A stretch of DNA of 64,000 nt from Gentiana macrophylla (taxonomy: Eukaryota > Streptophyta > Magnoliopsida > Gentianales > Gentianaceae). The DNA is taken from the NCBI GenBank assembly GCA_026214975.1, contig CM047817.1, positions 55,424,246 through 55,488,245 on the forward strand. Reading direction: 5' to 3'. A model generated the notes under the pieces. It saw nothing but the letters and a program-made list of their open reading frames with translations. It did no database searches and was not told the DNA's origin. Numbering within the stretch: position 1 is the first letter of the stretch; each line of letters opens with the position of its first letter. Shown here in pieces: positions 22,637 to 34,307 of the stretch. The position numbers were made by a program, and so were the translations under genes.

Positions 22637-22905
22637 CCATATTGAAACACAAAATACACAAAACAAAATTTTGGGGATCCACCACCTTTGACGATCCAAC
22701 CGACGCAAAGAGTTGCCCCCGCCGCCGCTTGTTGACCGCCACCGCCAAAGGGGTGAGCACCACTGAATCCCTATTTTTTTCTTTTCATGTATCACTTTTG
22801 CGAATAAAAAATCTTTCATCTTTTAATTAGGTGATTTAAACGATAAAATTAACTGTGCAAATTAACATGCTTATTGCTTAATCTCGAAGCTCGCTCTGCT
22901 ACAAC

Positions 22906-24711
22906 TGTTAGGAAATCTACGTGAGAATGCAGCGGAATTCAAAAATTTATTTCCTATCGACCCAAGATCGACTTCGTTTAAGCAATAAACAATTAAGCTA
23001 AAGACGGTGGTTACCTTGGTTGATCTAAAAGATCGATGCTTTGACCGTCTAAGGAGAGTAGTTCTGCATAGAGCCGCCCAAGTGTCCGGCCTCTACCGCT
23101 AGTCCACACGAACAGCCCGCCGGAATCCCATCATGGATTGCTATTGGAAAACTCCGGTTGCTAGACCATCATTTTTCCCCTCTCTCTAACTCACTATAGG
23201 ATGCTCTCTATTTTACACAAGAACTATTAGCTCTTGGAATTGTGTTGTCCAAAAGAGCTTGACACCCAACTCTTATTTATAATACAAGGTGGCGCCCCAT
23301 ATGTGTGGAGGAGAAGAAAACATTTTCCCAATAAAATAAGGAAAATATAATTTATTGAATTTTCTCATTAATTTAATATCCTATATTAAATATTTCCAAG
23401 ATATTGTCAATATCTTATATTGACTATATTTAACTTAACACCAGAAATCAATTTACACATGTGTGCTAATCTACAGTCATTAATATCTAATATTAATATA
23501 TGGCAATCTTATTAATTAAATTGCACAATACAAGTGTATCTAATATACTTTGCAAGTGGCGCCACAATCCCACAAAATGGGGAATTGAGATTTTCTTTAA
23601 TTAATATAATGCTATGATTAATTAATTTGCAAAATACATATATATCATATATATATATCCAAATTTCGAAACATCTATCTAAATACATATATTTAATTAT
23701 TCACCATAATTAATATCTTGTATTATATTTATTTATAATAAATAAATACTACCATATTAATTTACCACTATAACCTTTATAGTCTCGAGATAAACTTTCC
23801 TTATTTGGTTATCAACTATAACCACATTTTAATCCGGCTAGATGTTCTTATGTGTGTGACCCGATAGGCTTCTGAATATGTTGGCCGTAGACACAAAGTC
23901 CAAATTACGAAAATGCCCTTCATGCCTAACGATCACGGGATAACGTATAGCAACACACCGTGACCCCCAATCATCGGAAGAGTCAAATGCAATGACTACT
24001 ACCTTTCATATGAAATAGTTACCGTGTAACTTACAACCTATCGCTGTAATAATATCCATACGGTTGTACGTCGAGTGTCAAACATTAACGACCGTATCTT
24101 ATAATCTGGATATCATGCTCTCTCGAAGTAACTTATTTACTTCCACTTTGCAAAGATTCACGAGAGTAATACATTCCTTATAAGAAGGCCCTTTCGGATA
24201 TTCACCCCTACTGATAGGGTACGCGATTTCCAGACGACCGAACATGTATACTCCGCATGCTTCAGTATCACACCCAATCACTACCGCATGATCGCCCCGT
24301 GGCTAGGGGAAACCTCAATAGTGTCAAAGCATGACAATCCACACCGTGATGCCATGAAGACTCCGGTCTTAAGGATAATTACACAACTTCCACATAGTGC
24401 GACACTTAATTTAAGTGGGTCACTCTAATGTACGCATTCTCTAATACACGTCCACGTACAGTCCAAGTGTCTCTACACTCCGATAGACGAGATCTTTCCC
24501 TGCCCTTATAGACAGAAGACATCTAATACGTACTAGTCTGTTTGTACTATGAATGTCATGTTTAATAGTACATCAGTCTAGAGACATTTAAGTATCAAAC
24601 TTGTTAAGTGATTAGAGATCTCATCAACCATAAACGCCTATCATGGTTTCTCTATCACAGTTTAATACTAAGGACGTTATCATATAACAATTCATAATTT
24701 GTTCTTTAAAA

Positions 24712-24781
<70 letters not shown>

Positions 24782-24890
24782 CAAATGTAAAAGCCATTTA
24801 ATATATGTATAAACATAAAGAAATAGTAGAAATGATTCGACCCGGTCGGATCCGGTCCAACCCGATTGGGTTTAGGACACTATTTGAACA
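22906..24890 (-). repeat. Second LTR of the decayed element
   Basis: The ends are TGTTAGGAAATC at 22906 and TATTTGAACA at 24890; length 1985 bp. It lacks the 3.5-kb insertion found in its sister LTR. A TATTTATA on the plus strand (about 23274) corresponds to the minus-strand promoter box. Confidence 0.85.
24715..24779. repeat. (AT)n microsatellite
   Basis: A run of alternating T and A of about 62 bases in the LTR. The sister LTR has only a short version at 17147-17158, so the array expanded after duplication. Confidence 0.9.
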
Positions 24891-25687
24891 ACATTCACCA
24901 TCACCAAGCAACACCACCATTTCATCTTCTTCTTCCCAATTTTTTGCCCTCATACCACCATTATCACCGCCTCAAACCACCATGATACACTTTGCCACGA
25001 CCATTTCCCCCACCATATTACCATTTCTTGTGGGATGGCTTAGGACATGATTCTCGAGGTTTGAGAAAAGATTGGAAAGGACACGCAAATGCTTGAAGTC
25101 CACGCGCCATTGCGGGTGTCAAACAGTAGCAGTCTGCCATCCCTCTTCCCCATTTTCTCCACTATTCCACCCTTTCCTCTTCCCCATTAACCTACCATTA
25201 CTCCCTTGTCCCTCATTCTTCTAACCCTCATTACTCCACTACACCTTCCTACCTCCACCCTTCCACCTTCACCACTATCAATCCTTCCAATTTAAATTAC
25301 AATTTACCACAAACTTTCACCATCACCAAGCAACACCACCATTTCATCTTCCTCTTCCCAATTTTCGGCCCTCATACCACCATTATCACCGCCTCAAACC
25401 ACCACGATACACTTAGCCTCCACCATTTCCTCCGCCACATTACCATTTCTATCACACAAAATTACCCGTTGTAACTGTCAAACATCTTATTGAAACCCAA
25501 AACACCATTATTGATCTCCAAGGTTGCATTTATCCAGAAATTAGAACCAGGAAGTTTGAGTTTGCCTTCATCTTCATCACAACTACAGAACCGGTTTTCT
25601 TTCCGGGCCCCAGTCATCTGAATTTCCAAATTCGGCAATTGCGCAGCCATCTGCCGTTGTTGCACGAGCATTTTTCTAGAAAATCAG
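24891..25687. repeat. C-rich region with a 422-bp spaced direct duplication
   Basis: The sequence TTCACCATCACCAAGCAACA... starts at 24894 and again at 25316 and runs similarly for about 135 bases in each. Between lies C-rich sequence (CTCTTCCCCATT). Homology begins almost exactly at the LTR end (24890), so the element may have cut the first copy. A minus-strand open frame (25462-25671) matches nothing I recognise. Confidence 0.6.
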
Positions 25688-25689
25688 AG

Positions 25690-25701
25690 TCGGTATCAGA
25701 G
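25690..25701 (+). promoter_or_regulatory. Possible primer-binding site, tRNA-Met type
   Basis: CGGTATCAGAGCAT lies 18 bases before the ATG at 25720. GGTATCAGAGC is the core of the standard site, but no LTR end (CA) with a match to the 3' LTR precedes it. Confidence 0.4.
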
Positions 25702-25719
25702 CATCTTCAACCCAATTCC

Positions 25720-26798
25720 ATGGCTCGACAAGGTAACATAATTCTGAGGAGATGAGGAGGGCAACAAAGAATTCTTGGTGATTCTTTGCCTACAATTATT
25801 GGTGTCGACCAATTTGCCTCTGGGGCGATCTACGATTCTTTTCGTAATCACTAAAATGCCCGTACAATAGCACGGGAACGAGGCATCAACCTAGACGATT
25901 TTTTCAATATCGTACCATTCGTTTTGCAGCACCATGGTATAACGGACACGGCCTTTATACCTGAGTCATTCAATGCAACCATTGTCCATGAATTCTATGC
26001 CTATGTAGCGGCTTACCTCGAATGCAATGATGCCAATATCAGATGGGTGGATATTGAATTTTCCATTGAGAGAATCAATGCCAACTATGGCATCGAAGAT
26101 GCGCCCTCTCATGAGGATGAGTTCACCACTTCTACCGCGGAGCGCAGTTTTGTGCGCTTGCAATTTATTACTACAGATTATGGTATCGAGTGGGAAATTG
26201 GTGCCGATGACTTCCCCACCACTTGTAAGACAAATGAATTTTCTTGGAGTGCATGGATGCTGCACCGTTTTGTGATTTCCCATATTTGGCCAAACACACA
26301 CAAAGATTCAGTCACTTACTGGAGTCTAAGCTCATGTACTTTCTGGATCTCGAGCAGGACGTGAGCATTGGTTTGCTAATTCGTAACCGCATCCAGGATG
26401 CGGCTAAGTCCAAGAATATCATCTTGCCTTATGGTAATATAATTGATGCATTGGCCACAGCAACTAAATGCCCTGTTCTGGCGACAGATGAGAGAGTTGG
26501 ACCCCTGCCTATTCTTGACAGCGAGTCAGTTAGAGTCCAGGGACGGTGTAGGAGACGACCCCGCACCACAGTGTGCTGTGGAGCCCGGACTCTGTATGAT
26601 TTTCAGGAGGATGTTTACAGAGATATGGCGTCATTACACACCAATATGGATTATATGATGGGACGCCTTCACATCCCTCCTTACACCCCACCACCGAGAG
26701 CCCCCAGGCATGCATCATCTTCTTCCGGGGATGGTCTGTCTACTTCTGCACCTCCTCTTGGATTCGAGGACTTTGAGACATATGACTCTGATGAGTAG
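25720..26798 (+). pseudogene. Putative plant transposon protein (PF20167 / ATHILA ORF-1-like), broken
   Basis: From the ATG at 25720 (MARQGNIILRR) the frame is broken by TGA at 25753 and TAA at 25852. It then runs open to 26364 and shifts frame between about 26270 and 26330 to continue to 26798. The pieces show RTIARERGINLDDF, LQHHGIT, TIVHEFYAYVAAY and, after the shift, VSIGLLIRNRIQDAA...LPYGNIIDALA, the order of the 'putative plant transposon protein' domain found next to Athila/Tat gag-pol. The C-terminus is Pro/Ser-rich with an acidic end (FETYDSDE). Its function is unknown. Confidence 0.7.
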
Positions 26799-28330
26799 TC
26801 TAGTTTTAATAGTCTTTGGTGCATTTTCTTTCCTTTGTTGTCATTTTCCTTTTTCTAGTTTAATTTTTCCCGACTTTGGATAACATTGTAGTTTCGTTTT
26901 CTAAATATTAAGTATTTCGGTTAGCTTAAACTGTTTGCATTTTAATTTTTTTCTTACGGCCATTTTATATTTAATATTTTATGTTATCCCAAGTACTTTG
27001 CCCTATTTTGTGTGTTAGCATTTTCATCAAAAATTTTGAATCTCCATTGACGATTTCCCGCTACACGTATGATACGGATTCCTTACTTCGCTTCACGCTT
27101 AACCGCAGCTAAGTTCCTTTTTTGCTTTTAATATTTTCATCATTGGGGACAATGCTTCGATTAAGTCGGGGGTAGGAACGTCACTTAGCCTTTGACTATG
27201 TGTTTAATTAATTTTTTATCTTTCATGATTCTTTTCGATGCATTTTTCACCACTTAGTATTTTTGAGTAATCCCCAACGCAAGTGTGAAGATATGATATC
27301 TTTGACCGATTGAAGTTAATTAACTACATCCTTGTTTCATAAACAGCATAAAAATCATGTTTTTTTTTTAAGTAGTAGCATATTAACCACATATTCTTTG
27401 CATGGACTGACATTTTTAAGCACGTATAACTCACTTCTTCACTATGTAGTATAGATTACGCATTACTCAATTTAGTATGGAAGAATGAGAATGTGTTATG
27501 TTGCATGAAGTAGTGACTTATTCATTTTTATTAGGCCAGTAACATTCAATTTTTGAGCTCGCAATCTGAGTTAGAATATATTTTACAGTGGATATACTTT
27601 AATCAATTGTTGTAGGATAAGGGTAGCAATCATGAAGCCACAAAAGGTAAAATAGGAAAAAAAACGGGCTTGCGAATGAGAGAGAAAAAAAGTGAGAAAT
27701 CTATCAAGTTAAGCCGATAGAGCGTAAAATGCATAGCTATTTCTGGAAAAAAAAATAAAGAAAAAAAATATATATAATAATAATAATAATAAAGGAAGTG
27801 AGGGAAGCAAACACATAGCAAAAAGGGTACGACCATCGCATAAAAAGAAACAAACAAGGATAACGAATACAACTCGGACCCCAGGTCCGCCCAGCCCATA
27901 TAAGGTTTCATGTTGTTTGCCTAAGTCTAAAGGCAAGAAGAGCGGGTGTGCACATTAATAAGTAAAGGTTGTGGGGTCGCTATGACTTCATTCTTTTCTT
28001 AAATGCACTGTCACAAAAGATTTATCATATGGCACATTGATGCATTGGTAGGTGATGATTGATGAGGAACTTATGGATTTGTGCATGATATATGTTTTTC
28101 CTGAAATCCTTGTTGATATAATGTGATTCTGTCTGCATCACTGATGTTTGGAGAGTTATTGCACACACACATACACACCGGTTCGTGAATTGAAAGTGTT
28201 TAATGCACCGATTATAGATGTAAGTTGGCATGGTTCTTATCTCAGCTTTATGACACATGGTTGCTTTTAATTAATCTTTATATAGGAACGGGTTCATTTT
28301 CATTCGTCTTTTTGTTCGGGACGACCAAAA
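26799..28330 (+). other. 3' untranslated region of the Athila-like remnant
   Basis: No coding potential is visible. Contents are the GGGGACAATGCTTCGATTAAGTCGGGGG block (27147-27175), an A-rich and (AAT)n tract (27750-27795), and CGGGACGACCAAAAGC just before the purine tract. The parallel part of the gypsy element at 34308-55080 has GGACATAATGTG...GTGGGGG (42970-43006) and CGGGACGAACAAAAG (53442-53456). Confidence 0.6.
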
Positions 28331-28347
28331 GCAAAGTGGGGGGTAGT
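28331..28347 (+). promoter_or_regulatory. Polypurine tract
   Basis: GCAAAGTGGGGGGTAGT precedes the LTR start TGATCGCAC at 28348. It would prime plus-strand synthesis. Confidence 0.7.
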
Positions 28348-29754
28348 TGATCGCACAATATTTAGTACTATAATTACACTATTATCTACCCCAAATTATA
28401 CTCAAATGATGAGTGAATGGTTCAATTATTGCATGAAATACTTGTCATTTTCTTAGTAGTGGTTCCTCGGTCATTAGTTCTGCATCTACGTATTTTATCC
28501 TGTGATTTGGTACTGTTTCGTCTCATTTTCAATGTTTTTTAGATGTACCGTATTATGAAGCCGAAGCGGAGTGGGTCTGGATTAAAAGAGAAGATTGGGA
28601 CGAAGTCAGGAAGAGTCTGCTGGGCCCAAAAATGAGACACTCGAGACGCCGCTGCGCATACCCTAGCCGCAGCTACGCCAACTTGGTTAGCAAGAAAATA
28701 ATGTTGCCGTGTTATACACTGCGTCGGTTAGGGTTAGAATAGTAAGTCAGTTTCTGAGGCTATATAATGTCTATGTCAGAAGTATAATTTAGGGTCGTAG
28801 CACAATGTAGACAATTCCTTTTATTTCAGTTTATGCAATAAAGAGTTCAAGAGTTCCTTTCTAGTTCGTTCTTTGGTTTTTCTCCTCCGATCCATCAACT
28901 AGCTTGAGTTGATAAAGCTAGATCCTCCATTTGTAAAGGTATGAAGCTTTGAACGTTCCTTCGTATTTTCATCATGGTAGATTAGTTTAGATTAACGTTT
29001 TGTAATTAATCTGCATGTCTAAATAACCTGTAATTCACCAAAATAGTTAGAATAGAACGATGATATTCCAAAAGTAGGAGTCACATTAAGGCAATGACAG
29101 CGGTCTTTACTGCAGTTGCGCCGCACCTTAAGGTCATCCTAAATTTGGAGATTCGGTGTCAGCTATGTTGATCGACAGATCTAATTTACATGTTTTTAGC
29201 TTGATCCCCCTAATTACGCGTCATCATAAATTTACATGAAGGACTTGCAAGGTGAAGTGTTAGTTCGGACATATCTGATCAATCCCTAGGAACGTGGTAG
29301 TCAATCCACGATAGCTGCTTTGGGAGGTACTCGGTTTGTGCTGGCAATTTCTAATATGTATTGCATGTTGGTTAATACAACCAACGAAGGAGATTAACTG
29401 CATATAGACATCTACTGCCCTTTCAATGGAGGTAGAGAAGATTAGGAGACGGCACCCATAGCAAAAAAGAATTAAACACTAGTTCTAATTAGATCTAAGG
29501 AATTACTGGGAAAAGTAGACACAAGGATTAGTAATGCCAAGTTAGGAGATTGGTGAGGTGGAGGATTACCTGTTTTACTATTTGCTTTTATGTTGGTCTA
29601 GAGACCACTATTTGTGTTTTTAGTTAGGTTTATGATTTATTATCTTCATTGCATTGTGTCTGTGGGATCGACCTTGACTTGCACTTACTATACTATGATT
29701 AACCTAGTACTCTTGCTAGTATTTCATGCGTATTAGTGGCTTACACGTGGATCA
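28348..29754 (+). repeat. 3' LTR of the Athila-like remnant (TGATC...GATCA)
   Basis: The LTR begins TGATCGCACAATA after the purine tract and ends CACGTGGATCA at 29754, so the outer five bases form a perfect inverted repeat; length 1407 bp. TATATAAT at 28761 and AATAAA at 28837 are spaced as promoter and polyadenylation signal. Sequence on the right (from 29755) belongs to the minus-strand copia array. No partner LTR is seen in the window. Confidence 0.75.
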
Positions 29755-29778
29755 GTGACTGATGTAGATTCAATAACT

Positions 29779-32246
29779 CTAGGTTGTTTTTCTTGTGTTA
29801 TCATGGGAGTTACCAAAAGTAGGCTCAATAAATGTGCCCGGAATTACAATTACTGGAATGGGTTGTCTAGCAGGTGAAAATACACCCAACTGACTAATTT
29901 GGCCTTCAGCAATGGCAACAAATATTGCTAAGTTTTCTTCCAAAACTACTATTTGTCCAGCAATAACACTTAGATCCATAACGACATTTGCCGAAGTTCC
30001 CTAAGTGTTGATTCTATCTTGGAATTGAATAGATTCTTCAAAATACATCATCTATCTGTTCATTTTTTGCTACTTCAGCAAAATTATCTAAGGCAGCACC
30101 TAGTAGAATTGTTGTTTTGTCCAACTTAGCTTCAAGTTCAATAGTAAAAGTATCCAACAATTCATCTACATTTTCAAGTACAGTGGTGCCTCAATTGTTA
30201 GCACTTGTTATTCAATAACATCAGTAGCATGTTGTCCTTCAGTAGGATGTCTTTGTTCTTTAGTAGGTTTCTCCTTATCTTTCTCATCGGATCTTTCTTG
30301 TACAGATTCTATTGTTCTTTCTTTGACAACACCACTTGTTTCTCTAGGATGCATTGGATGATCATCATCAGAATCAAAAGATGATGAATCATCAGAATCC
30401 CCAAATGGTTTGTACTTTGGATCCTTAAAAAACAGATCTCCTTTTCTTCTTCCTTCTTCTACAACTTCTGGAAGTCTGGCAACCAACTCTTCACAGTTTA
30501 TAAAATGCAACAAATTCTCAGGTCCATGATATTGAAAAGCCCATTCTTCAAAATCGGTCATCATCTTAACAGGAGGTTTATGTTTCTTGTAAAAACCCAA
30601 TTACCATTCTATGTACTGAGATATTCTTTCCAAGGCCAGTCTCTTTTTTGTTTCCTTGGTCTTCAGACAAAAGGCATTGTTGGTTTTCTTGCATCAAGTT
30701 GAGGCTCAGTAGATTGACCTCCAAAAGTCTCCACTAGATGAGACAAGGTTTCCTTAGAAAATAGAAAGATATCAGTAGGTTCTTTTGTTAACTGAGGAAT
30801 ATTAGTGTCTACTACTTCTATCTATTCAATACTTGCTCCCCCCTGTGTTGCATTTCCCTTAGTAGGGTTTTGTTTCACTCTCACTTCCCCCTGGATTGTA
30901 TCATCCACAGTAGGGGTCTGTACAATTTCACTAGCCTTCTCAGTAGGCTCTTTTACAATATCAGCAACCACTTTAGTTTGCTCCTTCTCACATTCCTCAT
31001 CATCATCTTCCTTCTGTTGTTTCAAAGTTCTTAAATCTTTTCCCTTTCCATGTTTGATCCTCTTCTTAGCAACTTGTTTGATTTTTTTCAGTGATCTTTC
31101 AAGGGATTCAAACAAGGCTTGTTCAAGTGCCTCTTTGCTTACTGACATTCTTTTTCTTGATAGATCCTTAAGTTGCTCAGGAAAGATTTATGCAATCGTT
31201 GTCTTTAATTGCTCAAAGAAAAGTGGGGATTCTTCTATAATGCTTGTATCACATTGGGCTTTGCAGAGTATATTTGGTTGTTTAGACCTTTAAGGCTTCG
31301 GACTATCGGTGATCTTTCTTGTATCTCGACTTGGAAGTTGATGTTGATTTTGGAGGTTTGATGCTTTGCCTTTTCTCCACCGATTTTCTTGATTCAATAA
31401 CTTTGGGATCAACCTTTTTTTTCTTCTGAACTCTGGATTTGGTTCACTTCCTTCTAGTTGATCTTCTCCATCATCATCCAAACCATGAATTGGTGAATTG
31501 ACTTCAGGCTTGTATCTTGCTTCGTTGATGCTTTAAGGACATACATCATCAATCTACAAGTGATTCAGCAGACTCTGGACAATCAAACCTAAAGGTTTGA
31601 TCTTGATAAAGGATCAAGATCCAAGATATTTGATTTGCTTTTTCTCCTTGATTGTTTCTCTTTCTTCAGTCATAACCTTCTTCATGTAATGTATTAAGAG
31701 CCCTGTCCAATCAAACTTCATGCTTCTTGAAATGATAATCATCAAATCAATCTTGGACCCTGATAGGGTATCATAACTTCCAACCAACCCTTTGTAAACT
31801 TCTCGCAATGTATTTGCTCAGCAGATTATATTCATAAGATATATACTTAACATTGATTCCAAGTGATGATTGTTCATCATGATCAGTCTTGATTGATTTA
31901 ACAAAGGTCATACTGGGCAGTTGCATACTTTCCGGAATTGTTGGGGCTCCATTTTCTTGTGCAAACCTAAAATCTTCCCTTAACAAATCTGAAGAAATGA
32001 GAATCTCCTTACCATGAACTGTGGTTGTAAACACTCATGTGTTTTGTTTTACAACCAAGTTCTTCCAAAACTCACATACATTTTCAGTGAGAGATTGTTT
32101 TTGCGCCTAATGTTTAGCACATTTTCCGGACCTTCATACCGCCGAATACTTCTTCTAAGACTAAGCTGTAAGCTCTCGCTACGGGCATCTTTAACATAAC
32201 CACAAACACTTTGACTCGAATCGAGATAATGTCCTCGTGCAGACAT
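29779..32246 (-). pseudogene. Additional ORF (aORF, env-like position) of Sirevirus-like element, left copy
   Basis: On the minus strand a protein starts at 32246 (MSARGH..., corresponding to MSAED... in the sister copy at 58888) and continues in pieces to about 29779. It lies between RNase H and the 3' end, the place of the additional ORF in Sireviruses. Visible parts are SSLGINVKYISYEYNLL, FDWTGLLIHYMKK, a Lys/Glu-rich charged segment (30822-31148) and an acidic Asp/Ser run (DDSSSFDSDDDHP). Stops shared with the sister copy include the one at 30822. Function unknown; no membrane segment is clear. The piece 29779-30630 has no partner in the sister copy. Confidence 0.6.
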
Positions 32247-32973
32247 TTTGTTTCTTGATGTTGAGATAAAAGAGAAGATAATGCCAAGATTATACGCAAA
32301 TGCTTGACTGCTTGAAAGAGAATGTAATGATAATTCTATGCATATTCTCTAAGATATATAGGCTATAGTGGGTATACTCTCAGAGCACGATACACTTGCA
32401 TTAGCACCATCCCAATGCACGAACAAGTGGAAACCAATAAGAAAATGCCAAGTGTGCCACTACATAAGCCCACTAATTGTATGAAATTATTATGTCCTTG
32501 TAGCAGCTGTAATAAAGATAAGGTTAAAACCTATTAAGTATATTTGTTGATTTTCATTAAAGTCTGACTTTATCCGCTGATAGATTCTTCAGCAGACTAA
32601 TCATTGTAGAGACTCTACTAATATGCTTCAACAGGGACAGAGTCTGTTAATGTCTTGAATACCTGGCTGATCTTCCCATTTTCATCTAGCTGATTCAATG
32701 AATAGAATTGTCCAACTATAATACAAGATGAAGTTTAATACCAATGACTAATCTGCCAAGTGAGCTCACCCAGCGGGGCAAAGACCAATCCCCTTGGAAA
32801 CTTCATTTGCTCAATTGACCAATCTTCAAGAGCATTTAGGAATTGTTGATACCAATAACTAATCTGACAAGTGAGCGCGCCCAGCAGGGAAAAATACTAG
32901 TCCTCTTGGTGAATTCCGATGCCCTGCTGACCATTAGCATGTTAGCAAAACTTGTTGATGCCAAGTTCATTTC
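32247..32973 (-). other. Spacer between RNase H and additional ORF, left copy
   Basis: No open frame of note on either strand. It parallels 58889-59700 almost base for base, apart from clustered differences at CAG/CTG sites. Two short related motifs of about 30 bases (ATACCAATGACTAATCTGCCAAGTGAGC near 32738 and ATACCAATAACTAATCTGACAAGTGAGC near 32851) repeat about 113 bases apart. Confidence 0.6.
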
Positions 32974-33461
32974 TTAACTTAGCAAATCTATCTTCATCCA
33001 GAGGCTTTGTAAAGATATCTGCAAGTTCATCTTCAGTAGGTATGTAAAGAACCACAACATCTTTCTTTTAAGTAGATCTCTTATAAAGTGATGACGCACA
33101 TCAATGTGTTGGGTTTTTGAGTGCAAAACATGATTTTCTGTTATAGCAATTGCACCTGTGTTTTCACACATTATGGGAATTTCTCTCCTCTTTAATCCCA
33201 TAGTCCCTTAATTGTTGTCTTATCCATAGGACTTGTGCACAACAACTTCCAGTAGCTATGTATTCTGCTTCAGCAATGGAAGTTGATATAGAGTTATGTT
33301 TCTTGCTAAACCAGGAGACAAGTCTATTTCCCAACAACTGGCATGTTCCTGTGGAGCATCTTCTATCAATCTTGCATCCAACATAATCAGAATCTAAGTA
33401 GGATATTACTTTGAAGCTTCCATCTTTTGAATACCATATCCCTACTCCCAAAGTTTCTTAT
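32974..33461 (-). pseudogene. Ty1/copia RNase H, truncated by LTR, left copy
   Basis: The frame pieces 33164-33451 and 32974-33201 give LGVGIWYSKDGSFKVIS, SDYVGCK, STSIAEAEYIATGSCC and the MCEN/DN-type block, that is the RNase H core of copia. In the sister copy the last block reads MCDNTGAI, so Asp to Glu here is a change at an active-site position. A one-base frameshift lies near 33190. The domain is cut at ETLGVGIW, where the LTR 33462 begins; the same cut exists at 60102. Confidence 0.8.
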
Positions 33462-34306
33462 TGTTGGTCCCTTGGAAAGGCTAACACAAGTTTAGAGGGG
33501 GGTGAATAAACTTGTCCCTAAAAACTGGATTTTAGACTTTTAAGGTTCAGTTAAAACTTGTGTGGAGTTAAGCTGGAAAAGCTGAGTCTAAGTCAAAGCT
33601 GACTTATAACAAAACTGAGTCAACCGGCAGCGGATATAATTCTAGCCTTTTTCTTGATCTTGTTATTCTCTGTTTAAGTTGAGTGTGCTAAGCTGAATTT
33701 TGGTGAATGTCGGCCAGTTTGTGAAATTTGTGAGTTGTGTAACAATCGATTCTCAATATCTTTGAATAAACAATAATAAATGTTGTAATGATAAATAACA
33801 AAATGTAAATGCGTAAAGTAAATGAAACAAGAGTGATAAAGGTTCCATGTGGTGTAATTCTGTCAGTCCTCTCTTCCTCTGTGGTGTAGGAGGAAAATTT
33901 CACTCGAACTTCTTGAGGTGAGCTGTTATAAAAATTCCTAAACAATATTCCTTGGCTAATCCTAGCTTCACTATCTAAACACTTGTAGAACAGGTGGAAT
34001 GGCTGCTCTACAATTGCTTGAGTCACTGGTCCTTGAAGGGTTACGTATGCCTTTTCTCCGTTACCACCACAAACACGGTCTACCCGACTGCTGATACAAC
34101 TGCCCTTGGGAAATCCTTCACCGGATTGCTTCACAGTCTAAACCGTTGAATAAGAATCAAAGTTGGGCTGAGAATAAATAAATTGATTCTTGTTTGTGGT
34201 TCTTCAAAGTGTCTGAATCTGGATAAATTTTGTGTAGCTTGAACACTTGAAGAAATTCATGATTGATCTTGTTAGCGCAAGGATGATAGATATTCGATTG
34301 AACGAG
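33462..34306 (-). repeat. Sirevirus-like LTR, left part (split by gypsy element)
   Basis: It begins TGTTGGTCCCTTGG and follows the LTR 60103-61863 closely until AACGAG at 34306, where the gypsy element starts. The rest of the LTR resumes at 55081 (CGAGACTAGTGC). Joined length is about 1.76 kb, the same as the sister LTR. Confidence 0.9.
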
Positions 34307-34307
34307 T

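Larger units (their letters stand above)
17269..22905 (-). repeat. Internal region, right copy
   Basis: This is the longer copy of the decayed internal region. From about 18053 it parallels 7162-11761. The part 17269-18050 has no partner in the window because the left copy is cut by the copia insertion. Apart from the RNase H trace (17403-17491) and the tandem duplication at 22025-22636, I see no domain; frames are short. Confidence 0.7.
7160..24890 (-). mobile_element. Decayed copia-type element in tandem arrangement (internal-LTR-internal-LTR)
   Basis: Two internal regions (7160-11761 and 17269-22905) and two LTRs (11762-17268 and 22906-24890) alternate, all on the minus strand. The shared LTR 11762-17268 has a primer site at one side and a polypurine tract at the other, so it serves as 5' LTR for the left unit and 3' LTR for the right unit. 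This is the expected outcome of unequal recombination between two copies. No long ORF survives; a trace of copia RNase H remains at 17403-17491. The left unit lacks its 3' end because the copia element 1-7159 sits there. Confidence 0.75.
25688..29754 (+). mobile_element. Athila/Tat-like Ty3/gypsy remnant (3' part)
   Basis: The segment holds a broken additional ORF, a long A-rich 3' untranslated region with the GGACAATGC...GGGGG block typical of Athila/Tat elements (27147-27176), a purine tract and a 3' LTR. No gag-pol is present, and the matching 5' LTR is not seen upstream. A tRNA-Met-like site at 25690 stands where a primer site would be; Athila-type elements normally use other tRNAs, so the left end may be chimeric. 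Confidence 0.65.

Noticed and set aside
26027..26301. Further open frames on both strands over the transposon-protein pseudogene
   Set aside because: They are shadow frames; the protein signature is only in the frames that give TIVHEFYAYVAAY and SIGLLIRNRIQDAA.
30805..31293. Plus-strand open frame of 162 residues, Ser/Cys/Phe-rich
   Set aside because: It is antisense to the Lys/Glu-rich part of the additional ORF (30822-31148) and is explained by reading that biased sequence backwards; the same holds for 57455-58075.
29779..32246. Calling the additional ORF a true envelope protein
   Set aside because: No signal peptide, clear membrane segment or fusion-like region is visible; only its place and a coiled coil agree with the env-like label used for Sireviruses.
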